This document shows positions 24,552-33,112 of a DNA stretch of 33,112 nt, piece after piece (positions within the stretch are counted from its first letter, which is position 1; every line of letters begins with the position of its first letter). The notes under the pieces are model-generated. The model did no database searches and had not been told where the DNA came from. It was given only the letters and a program-made list of their open reading frames with translations. A program made the translations under genes and the position numbers. This DNA comes from an uncultured Porphyromonadaceae bacterium (lineage in GTDB: Bacteria; Bacteroidota; Bacteroidia; Bacteroidales; Muribaculaceae), in contig CAMWMK010000034.1 in assembly GCA_947175295.1 (NCBI GenBank), forward strand, positions 1-33,112, given 5' to 3'.

Positions 24552-26279
24552 ATGAAACTACTAAAATATATGGCATTGGCGTTTTACGCTTTGACTCTGG
24601 CCTCCTGTACGGATCTTGATGAGACACTTTATGATCAGGTAGGCTCGGAAAACTACTACAATACGAAGATGGATGTCATACGCGCTGCATTCCGTCCGTT
24701 TGAGCATGCGTTCTGGAGTATAAGCAGCCGACACGTACTCAATGAACTTACTGCCGATCAACTCATCACTCCTACTCGCGATGGATGGTGGAACGACGGT
24801 GGAAAATGGGAGAGACTTCATTATCATACCTGGACAGTCGACGATCTCGGGGAGGCCCAGACTGAATGGAACGGTTGTTTTCAGGGCATCATGCAGTGCA
24901 ATCTTGTGATTGAGGATCTGAGCCGTTTCTCTCCTGAGGATTTCGGATTCTCTGAACTTGAATTCAACAATCTCAAGGGCCAATGCCGTGCGTTGCGAGC
25001 ATGGTTCTATATCCGACTGCTTGATGCTTTCCGCAATGTGCCTTTGGTCACTACCTACAGTGACCGTCCGCAGAATCCGCAGGCATCCCCTGAGGAGATA
25101 TTTGAATTCATAGAGAAGGAACTGCTGGACTGCACCGGTCTCCTTATTAAGAAGACAGGCTTAGGCACTAATAAGACTATCCAGGGGCAATGGACTCAGG
25201 CGGCTGCAGCATCCCTCCTCGTCCGTCTTTACCTGAATGCCGAGGTCTATATCGGCGAAGAGCGTTACAATGAGTGTGCGCGATACGCTCAGGATATCCT
25301 TGACGGCAAATATGGTGATTATGAATTGGCCGATCGCTGGGATGCTGCCTTCGATTGGGACAATGATGAGTGTGATGAGGTAATATTTGGTTTCCCTGGC
25401 TCTAAGGGTTACACTCACTGGCATTATGATGGCGACACATATGCATGGACCGTACCGGCAAAGGCAAACCTTTTCTTCAATGATACGAAGTCAGGAGTTG
25501 GCCACAACACTAAGTATGCCGCTTCCCCAAGCTATGATCTTGACGGCAATCTTTATGAGTATGAACTCGGTATGCCAATCCAGAACTTCCGAAAGTATGA
25601 AGGTGATAAGCGTATGCTGCTATATAGGAATCTCGGAGGCTCACGCCGTGAGGGACTTTTTCTATATGGATATCTTGAATACACCGATCCTGAGACAGGA
25701 ACCATAAAGAGGGTCCGGGCTCCAGAACAGCCTTATGATCTTTATATCCGCGATGCCGTAGGGCGTTTTCAAGGCATGGCTCCGGATAAATGGCCTACTG
25801 ATAAGGAAAGTAAGCTTGCCAATGCCGACCATAATTCAGGATGGCATTTCGTAAAATATCCGCTTTATGACGATGATGATCCAAATCAAGTGGAAAGCGA
25901 CTATACTGAAATCCGTCTGCCGGAGATAATCTATTCGCTTGCGGAGTGTAAGCTCCGTAAAGGAGACCGCAATGGAGCTGCGAGACTGCTCAATAGCGTA
26001 AGGAAGCGCAATTATGAACCGGATCATCACTACGATGTGCTCTATTCTCCCGAAGGGATGTGCAGGCTCGATGAGGCAGAGATGCTTGCCGAATGGGGCC
26101 GTGAGTTCTTCGCGGAAAGCCGCCGAAGGATAGATCTCATACGTTTCGGTAAGTTCAACACCGGTCGATGGTGGGACAAGAATCCAGATGCCGATTCACA
26201 CACGGCGATTTTCCCCATTACCCGTACTATACTTAATTCAAATCCCATCCTGAATCAGAATCCAGGCTACGGCAACTGA
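24552..26279 (+). CDS. susD: SusD/RagB-type surface glycan-binding lipoprotein
   Basis: The 575-residue protein has a lipobox (ALTLASC, C19) followed by acidic TDLDE, the pattern for surface export in Bacteroidota. It has SusD-type TPR helices (for example CRALRAWFYIRLLDAFRNV, about 144-162) and the C-terminal motif EWGREFFAESRRRIDLIRFG (about 514-533) typical of the family. It lids the SusC barrel and binds the glycan. It lies 20 bases after SusC and 25 before the SusE-like gene. Confidence 0.95.
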   Translation: MKLLKYMALAFYALTLASCTDLDETLYDQVGSENYYNTKMDVIRAAFRPFEHAFWSISSRHVLNELTADQLITPTRDGWWNDGGKWERLHYHTWTVDDLGEAQTEWNGCFQGIMQCNLVIEDLSRFSPEDFGFSELEFNNLKGQCRALRAWFYIRLLDAFRNVPLVTTYSDRPQNPQASPEEIFEFIEKELLDCTGLLIKKTGLGTNKTIQGQWTQAAAASLLVRLYLNAEVYIGEERYNECARYAQDILDGKYGDYELADRWDAAFDWDNDECDEVIFGFPGSKGYTHWHYDGDTYAWTVPAKANLFFNDTKSGVGHNTKYAASPSYDLDGNLYEYELGMPIQNFRKYEGDKRMLLYRNLGGSRREGLFLYGYLEYTDPETGTIKRVRAPEQPYDLYIRDAVGRFQGMAPDKWPTDKESKLANADHNSGWHFVKYPLYDDDDPNQVESDYTEIRLPEIIYSLAECKLRKGDRNGAARLLNSVRKRNYEPDHHYDVLYSPEGMCRLDEAEMLAEWGREFFAESRRRIDLIRFGKFNTGRWWDKNPDADSHTAIFPITRTILNSNPILNQNPGYGN

Positions 26280-26304
26280 TTGGCGATGAAAAAAACTCTA
26301 AACA

Positions 26305-27483
26305 ATGAAACTTAGAAATTTCATATATGCTTTGACCGGCCTGTCACTTGCTTCGGCAGTCTGTGCCTGTGACAGTGAGAAAGACCTGATTATAATAGAT
26401 GGCGATCTTCCGATCAAGACCTCGACCCTCTATATGGTGGGAGATGCCACACCCAACGGATGGAATATCGATTCTCCCTCTCAGTTGGCGGCTACGGAAG
26501 AAGATCCCTTGGTATTCCAGTGGGAAGGTGACCTTAATCCCGGAGAAATGAAACTATGCCTGACTACCGGAAGCTGGGATACAGGTTTCATACGTCCGTT
26601 TGCAGACAGCAATGAAATTGGTATGAATGAAATCAAGAATGCAAAATTCCAGATGTATGCCGGAGATCCCGATGAGAAGTGGCGGGTGACTGAAGCCGGT
26701 GTCTACCTGTTGTCTTTCGACCTTCGCAACTGGACCATGAGCAGTAGTTATCTGCATGGGCAGGATATCCCTGAGAAGGAACCTCTTGTTGCGGAGTCCC
26801 TCTACATTGTCGGAGATGCTGTTCCGGCAGGTTGGAATATCGAAGATCCTACCCCGTTGGAGAAAAAAAGCGACTATGTTTTCGAATATAGCGGGCGTCT
26901 CGATGTTGGAGAGATGAAAGCCTACATAGAGAAAGGAGACTGGGGTGCCAATGCCATACGTCCGGTGGTAGATGGATGCAGTATAGGCCGTGACGGAGTG
27001 GAAAGCAATACCTTCGTCTTCACGGCCTCTCCCGACAATAAATGGAAAGTGGAGGAAGCTGCCATATATCGTCTGACATTCAATCTTAAGGATTGGACAG
27101 TGTCTGCGGAGGCGATAGGTGATTACAAGCCTACTCCAAAAATCTATATGATAGGGGAGGCTACTGAAGGAGGCTGGAGTCTGGACAATGCGACTGTGAT
27201 TGAGGCTGCGGCAGACAACGATAAGATTTTCATATGGACAGGCGAGCTCGGATGCGGAACATTCAAAGCCGCTGAAGTCAAGGATTTCAATTCACCGTTT
27301 TATCGTCCTGCCATACACAACTGTGAGGTTTCGGCTTCCGGGGTAGCCGACTCCAGGATGGTCTTCACCGAATCTCCGGATGATCAGTGGCTTGTCACTC
27401 TTGCTGGAAAATACACACTTACATTTAATACCGAAGATATGACCTTCGATGCGGAGTATATAGGAGATATGCTCTCTGAATAA
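26305..27483 (+). CDS. susE: SusE-like surface lipoprotein with three tandem binding modules
   Basis: The 392-residue lipoprotein has lipobox Cys at C20 or C22 and acidic residues after it (DSEKD). Three repeated modules begin LYMVGDATPNGWNI (about 42), LYIVGDAVPAGWNI (about 167) and IYMIGEATEGGWSL (about 280), each with a GEMK/GTFK-type core and a DPDEKWRV/PDNKWKV/PDDQWLV segment. SusE proteins bind starch or similar alpha-glucans outside the cell and set the size of imported products. The regular spacing points to internal duplication. Confidence 0.85.
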   Translation: MKLRNFIYALTGLSLASAVCACDSEKDLIIIDGDLPIKTSTLYMVGDATPNGWNIDSPSQLAATEEDPLVFQWEGDLNPGEMKLCLTTGSWDTGFIRPFADSNEIGMNEIKNAKFQMYAGDPDEKWRVTEAGVYLLSFDLRNWTMSSSYLHGQDIPEKEPLVAESLYIVGDAVPAGWNIEDPTPLEKKSDYVFEYSGRLDVGEMKAYIEKGDWGANAIRPVVDGCSIGRDGVESNTFVFTASPDNKWKVEEAAIYRLTFNLKDWTVSAEAIGDYKPTPKIYMIGEATEGGWSLDNATVIEAAADNDKIFIWTGELGCGTFKAAEVKDFNSPFYRPAIHNCEVSASGVADSRMVFTESPDDQWLVTLAGKYTLTFNTEDMTFDAEYIGDMLSE

Positions 27484-27526
27484 GATGACACGCATTGACT
27501 AATCTTTTTTCACATTGATAAATCTT

Positions 27527-28942
27527 ATGAATACAAGAAATATGATGTTTGGCGTCATTGCAGCCGCATTGATTTCAGGCTGTGCTAATGAAATCGAAAT
27601 GCGTTATCCTCCTAAGTATGAATTGCCGGAACTTCCGGTAGTGGAGGATATCCATACCTATAAGGCTCCGCTATATTGGAGCGTATATGAGTACTGTATA
27701 GAGCAGGAACACGCGGGAGTGTCTAATCAGGATATGGATCTGACTTCAGAACAGTGGGACGAAATCATAGATATGGTTGCAACTGAACTCAAACCCTATG
27801 GCTACGATATGGTCTGTACAGATGGTTTCATTCCGATGCTTGCTAAAGATGCATCCGGATATATGACCCATTACGGATCGGTTTCCCTTCAGGATTTATC
27901 GGCGAAGTGTAAGGCCAAAGGGTTGCGTCTGGGTGTGTACGACAATCCTCTTTGGATACATGGGGCAGATGAAATCGGAATCGAAGGAACGGCCTATACG
28001 TTTAGTGATCTCCATTATAATGGTAGGACTGAAGTGTTGAATCCTAATTCACAGGATCTATGGTTTGGATGGGCTGTAGCGGAAAATCCCGGTGCTAAGG
28101 AATTCATCGACGGTTTCTTCCGTCACTATAAAGAATTGGGTGTGGACTACGTACGTATGGATTTTCTATCATGGTATGAAGATGGGAAGGACCGTAATAT
28201 AGGGATTGTGGGGCGTGGTTATGGACGGGAGTCGTATGCTCGTGCGCTCTCATACATAGCTGAGTCGGCGAAGAAATACGGTATCTTTACTTCTCTTGTG
28301 ATGCCGCACCTTTATAATGATGCCGAGGTGGAAGCCAAATACGGCAATATGGTGCGAGTCGTGTGCGACACCGGTGATGGGGGATGGCTGCATTGTTCAT
28401 CACAGGATAAAGGCAAGTCATACACTACATGGCCCAACTGTATGAATATGTTTGACGGCTTCGTATACTGGTCGCATATCACAGGGCGCGATAAGGTGAT
28501 TCTTGACGGTGACTTCATCCGTCTCAATAAGTTTGATACGGATGCTGAAAAGGAGACTGTGGTTTCGCTGCAGCTTATGGCAGGTGGTCCGGTCACTCCT
28601 GCCGACATGCCGGCAGTTATCGTAGACAATCTGAAGTTCTATACCAACACTGAATTGCTGGAACTTAATAAGGATGGTTTTGTCGGTAAACCACTATCCG
28701 ATAAGCTTGGCGACAGAAACAACGAGATATGGTATGGCCAGATGTCGGGTGGCGACTATGTGGTCGGTCTTTTCAACCGTGATGATGTTGCCCGCTTCTA
28801 TGATTTGAATCTTCATGACCTCGGCATCAGTGGCGAATGGAGACAGCGTGATCTCTGGCTGCACGAGGATCAGGGGGTGGACTCGAAAATCGTGGCGACA
28901 GTGCCGGCTCATGGTTGCAAAATAGTTAGATTGTCAAAATAA
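27527..28942 (+). CDS. surface GH27-like (clan D) alpha-glycosidase lipoprotein, perhaps isomalto-dextranase-like
   Basis: I start the gene at the ATG at 27527; the frame extends upstream to a TTG at 27515, but the ATG gives the normal signal peptide. The 471-residue product has lipobox ALISGC (C19) followed by ANEIE. The (beta/alpha)8 part includes GYDMVCTDGFIP (92-103), GLRLGVYDNPLWIHG (132-146), the predicted nucleophile D212 in VDYVRMDFLSW, and candidate acid/base residues D281 or D284 in VRVVCDTGDGGW. GH27 covers alpha-galactosidase, alpha-N-acetylgalactosaminidase and isomalto-dextranase. In this alpha-glucan-type locus an isomalto-dextranase-like role is attractive but unproven. It sits between SusE and GH97 in the operon. 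Confidence 0.7.
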   Translation: MNTRNMMFGVIAAALISGCANEIEMRYPPKYELPELPVVEDIHTYKAPLYWSVYEYCIEQEHAGVSNQDMDLTSEQWDEIIDMVATELKPYGYDMVCTDGFIPMLAKDASGYMTHYGSVSLQDLSAKCKAKGLRLGVYDNPLWIHGADEIGIEGTAYTFSDLHYNGRTEVLNPNSQDLWFGWAVAENPGAKEFIDGFFRHYKELGVDYVRMDFLSWYEDGKDRNIGIVGRGYGRESYARALSYIAESAKKYGIFTSLVMPHLYNDAEVEAKYGNMVRVVCDTGDGGWLHCSSQDKGKSYTTWPNCMNMFDGFVYWSHITGRDKVILDGDFIRLNKFDTDAEKETVVSLQLMAGGPVTPADMPAVIVDNLKFYTNTELLELNKDGFVGKPLSDKLGDRNNEIWYGQMSGGDYVVGLFNRDDVARFYDLNLHDLGISGEWRQRDLWLHEDQGVDSKIVATVPAHGCKIVRLSK

Positions 28943-28950
28943 AAAACTGA

Positions 28951-31080
<2,130 letters not shown>

Positions 31081-31111
31081 TCAGGACATTTAATTTAATA
31101 TCATAACGACA

Positions 31112-31990
31112 ATGATGAGTATACGTGTAAATCTAATGGCAATAGTGCTGATATTATCGGCATTTTGCGGAAAGGCAGACAATCTCTATATAGTAGGAGA
31201 CGGCACTCTCTATGGATGGAATCTCGACAGGGCGACCGCACTCCTCCCTGTTTCCGGTAGTCAGATCTATTCCGGCATTGTGTATTTAAAGGCCGGGCAG
31301 AGTTTTAAGTTCCTTACAGTCCCTGAATGGGGCTATGAGGAGTATGGAGCCGTCTCAGGAACTGCGATTAATGATGGTAAGGTAGCGCTTGCCAAGGGTA
31401 TTTTCGATGAAGGCTACGACCAGCTCTTTATCACGGAGGATGCAAACTATCATATCACCGTCAATACTGAATCTATGACAGCAGAATTCGAGAAATCCTC
31501 ATATCAGGAGACCGAGATATCCCTCAGCTCGCTTTTTCTTGTAGGGGAGGCCACTTCAGGCGGGTGGAATGTGCTGGATGGAACTCCGCTATATCAAAAC
31601 GAAGAGAAACCATATGAGTTTTCTGCAAATGATATTGCACTGGCAACAGGTGACTTTAAGATTGCTACCACGCTGAAAGGAGCGTCTACATGGAATGGTG
31701 AATATTGGTATTTCCGTGATTTTTCTAATCCTGATAGGATTGCTTTGAATCAGGAGGGTGACTATAAGTGGGAGATAACCGAAGCTGGTGGATATGATGT
31801 TTCTGTAAACATTCTTGACAATTCAATCTCAGTAAGTAAGTTAGAATTCAATGCTGTGGATTCGTGGAATATAGATCAACCTTTTGAATCGGAATACTAT
31901 TCGCTGACAGGCATGAAGGTCTATAACCCCGTAAAGGGCATATATATTAAGAAATCAGGTTCGAAGTCAAAGATTGTAATGATAAAGTAA
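31112..31990 (+). CDS. secreted SusF-like carbohydrate-binding protein with type IX-like tail
   Basis: The 292-residue protein has a signal peptide without a lipobox (cut near A22). It has two SusE/F-type modules, starting LYIVGDGTLYGWNLD (about 25) and LFLVGEATSGGWNV (about 141), each with GQSFKFL/GDFKIAT cores. The last 30 residues (YYSLTGMKVYNPVKGIYIKK then a basic IVMIK end) match the short tail found on type IX-secreted proteins of Bacteroidales. It closes the PUL operon, 31 bases after GH97, before a terminator. Confidence 0.75.
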   Translation: MMSIRVNLMAIVLILSAFCGKADNLYIVGDGTLYGWNLDRATALLPVSGSQIYSGIVYLKAGQSFKFLTVPEWGYEEYGAVSGTAINDGKVALAKGIFDEGYDQLFITEDANYHITVNTESMTAEFEKSSYQETEISLSSLFLVGEATSGGWNVLDGTPLYQNEEKPYEFSANDIALATGDFKIATTLKGASTWNGEYWYFRDFSNPDRIALNQEGDYKWEITEAGGYDVSVNILDNSISVSKLEFNAVDSWNIDQPFESEYYSLTGMKVYNPVKGIYIKKSGSKSKIVMIK

Positions 31991-32040
31991 GGTTTTTTAT
32001 AGGTATAGATATTCAGATTAGGTATTTTTATGGATTGTTC

Positions 32041-32082
32041 GGCAAGGAATTCCTGATTGAAGGAATTCCTTGCCTTTATTTT
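32041..32082 (+). terminator. terminator of the SusCD operon
   Basis: GGCAAGGAATTCCT (32041-32054) and AGGAATTCCTTGCC (32061-32074) are perfectly complementary over 14 bp with a 6-base loop, followed by TTTATTTT. It lies 50 bases after the last PUL gene. Confidence 0.9.
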
Positions 32083-32103
32083 CCCAGCATACTTTGATCC
32101 GAA

Positions 32104-32144
32104 CAAAAAACGGCCTCAGGCGCGTGATTCATGCGACCGAAGCC
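32104..32144 (-). terminator. terminator of the minus-strand accessory gene
   Basis: On the minus strand, arms complementary to 32129-32144 and 32112-32127 form a stem of up to 16 positions with two G-U pairs and two mismatches, followed by TTTTTTG (complement of 32104-32110). It lies 17 bases past the stop of the gene at 32161-33015 and converges with the PUL terminator. Confidence 0.75.
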
Positions 32145-32160
32145 TGGTAAAATCTATTAA

Positions 32161-33015
32161 TTATATTTCTGCTACAGATAAATTGAAATTATCAAAAAAC
32201 TGTTTTTGTCTATTTTCAAGATCCTTGGTTTCCTGATACATAAATTCACAAGACAAATCATAAATAGGTTTTATTGTGGCTCGTTCTGTATCGCGTAAAA
32301 AGTCCAGTTTGTCTCTGTAATAGCTTATAAGGCTATCCTCCGTAGATAGATCCGCAGCAAAAAGAAACAGATATTGAATACCGAGTATTTTTCGTAAATC
32401 AATGATTTTGTTGACAGTGAAGTGCCAAAATATAATGACTCCGATAGAATGTGGCAAACCGTATGTTTTCCATATTTCATCGCAGGCATTATTGGCACAG
32501 AAATGTACCAGTTCGATGCCGGAATAAGTCTTACCTACATGTGTGATGTTTTTATTTAGTTCTTTCTCCAGATCCTCAAATAGTCTGGCTTTCTTGCGTG
32601 GAAGATCTTCAAGGTCACGTTTTGTTATACCTTTATGAGATCGTATTTTCTCTTGAAAACCTTCCAACACAATCCTTTGTTCAGAAGTTAACTCTGTGTC
32701 AGTCAGACTTTCCTGAATAAATGAATTTAGACTTTTGAGAAGTTTGATGAGATTTGTATCGAAGTGGCTGTCGTAAAGGGAGCCGCTTTTCAAAGAAAAG
32801 AAGAAAAGGATATTATCGTCATTATCCTTTATGACATAATATGCTATACTGCCTTCTTCGTCTTCTTCCATTGCTTCATTCTGAAGAGTATGCTCTAAAG
32901 AAGAGTTGCGTCTATTGAAGAAGGTATCGACAAGACGCATATTGGAAGGATTGGATGAAAGGCGCTCGCACCTTAGACTGTCAAGAAGAGCTAATTGTTC
33001 TTGTGTTATCCTCAT
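32161..33015 (-). CDS. uncharacterised protein, possibly GNAT-fold acetyltransferase-like
   Basis: The 284-residue soluble protein has an N-terminal part with AYYVIKDNDDNILFFFSLKSG (about 58-78, like the central strands of GNAT enzymes), a charged helical insertion (about 95-150), and a C-terminal half with TYSGIELVHFCANN, HSIGVIIFWHFTVNKIIDLR and YLFLFAADLSTEDSLISYYRDKLDF. The last resembles the GNAT fold ending in a YY..LGF element. The conserved QxxGxG/A acetyl-CoA loop is not evident, so activity is uncertain. The ATG overlaps the stop of an upstream gene (ATGA), indicating an operon of at least two genes. The DNA is AT-rich compared with the housekeeping block. Confidence 0.5.
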   Translation of the reverse strand: MRITQEQLALLDSLRCERLSSNPSNMRLVDTFFNRRNSSLEHTLQNEAMEEDEEGSIAYYVIKDNDDNILFFFSLKSGSLYDSHFDTNLIKLLKSLNSFIQESLTDTELTSEQRIVLEGFQEKIRSHKGITKRDLEDLPRKKARLFEDLEKELNKNITHVGKTYSGIELVHFCANNACDEIWKTYGLPHSIGVIIFWHFTVNKIIDLRKILGIQYLFLFAADLSTEDSLISYYRDKLDFLRDTERATIKPIYDLSCEFMYQETKDLENRQKQFFDNFNLSVAEI

Positions 33016-33112
33016 GCTGTTGTGGTGGGTGATTGTTTACTTTCTTTCAGAATGTTGCTGCAGAAATGAATATACTGCTCGTCGCAATGGAAGTGTAGCC
33101 CTACGCTCTTTC
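33012..33112 (-). CDS. C-terminal end of an unidentified gene, cut by the window end
   Basis: On the minus strand an open frame enters from the window edge and encodes KSVGLHFHCDEQYIHFCSNI followed by a 12-residue Lys/Ser/Thr-rich end, stopping at a TGA at 33012-33014 that overlaps the ATG of the downstream gene. The 4-base overlap and protein-like composition make this the probable upstream operon partner. Another minus-strand frame is also open for about 25 codons but does not couple to the start. No family is recognised. Confidence 0.5.
   Translation of the reverse strand, partial: KSVGLHFHCDEQYIHFCSNILKESKQSPTTTA

Noticed and set aside
27515-27526. TTG start 12 bases upstream of the GH27-like gene
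   Set aside because: The ATG at 27527 gives a normal lipoprotein signal peptide; the TTG adds only four residues.

Overview
The window looks like a chromosomal segment of a gut Bacteroidales bacterium, most likely Muribaculaceae or a close relative (family-level placement is inference). The reasons are TAnnTTTG-type promoter boxes with upstream TTTG/TTGx elements, a SusC/SusD/SusE polysaccharide utilization locus (PUL), Bacteroidota-only families (DUF4836, DUF6377, DUF6088/AbiEi), type IX-like C-terminal tails, and the Bacteroidota-style order upp-recF-DUF721. By eye, base composition shifts along the window: AT-rich accessory DNA at the left (1-4.8 kb) and right (32-33 kb) edges, a GC-rich housekeeping block (4.9-15.2 kb), and an intermediate PUL (15.6-32 kb).

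Left accessory region (1-4.77 kb): the tail of an unidentified gene; a terminator; a promoter followed by about 325 nt of DNA dense in RNA-like inverted repeats ending in an intrinsic terminator; a secreted Sel1-repeat/zinc-ribbon protein; an AbiEi-like antitoxin gene with a palindromic operator, whose AbiEii toxin partner survives only as a remnant of about 20 codons; and a minus-strand ECF sigma factor coupled to a multi-pass membrane protein.

Housekeeping block (4.93-15.2 kb, all plus strand): upp, recF, DUF721/DciA-like, thioesterase, a helical-repeat protein, ribH, a DUF4836 lipoprotein, an ABC ATPase with unusual catalytic residues, an FtsX-like permease and a DUF2752 protein. An efflux adaptor and TolC-type outer membrane factor follow, with no RND pump gene beside them. 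Many junctions are ATGA or short overlaps, so much of the block is probably co-transcribed and translationally coupled.

PUL (15.5-32.1 kb): one unit holds a GH31 enzyme and a SusE/F-like protein. Next is a DUF6377 membrane regulator with an almost leaderless promoter and a strong terminator. The main operon is SusC, SusD, SusE, a GH27-like lipoprotein, a SusB-type GH97 alpha-glucosidase and a SusF-like protein. The conserved GH97 glutamates point to an alpha-glucan. The lack of GH13 and GH66 together with a clan-D GH27-like surface enzyme suggests an alpha-1,6-glucan (dextran or isomalto-oligosaccharide) rather than starch, but this is inference. A sorting pattern is visible: SusD, SusE and the GH27-like enzyme are lipoproteins with acidic residues after the Cys; GH97 has only a signal peptide (periplasm); and GH31 plus the two SusE/F-like proteins carry C-terminal tails like type IX secretion signals.

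Right edge (32.1-33.1 kb): two convergent terminators separate the PUL from a minus-strand accessory pair, a possible GNAT-fold protein preceded with ATGA overlap by a gene cut by the window end. I saw no tRNA, rRNA, CRISPR array, insertion sequence or phage gene.
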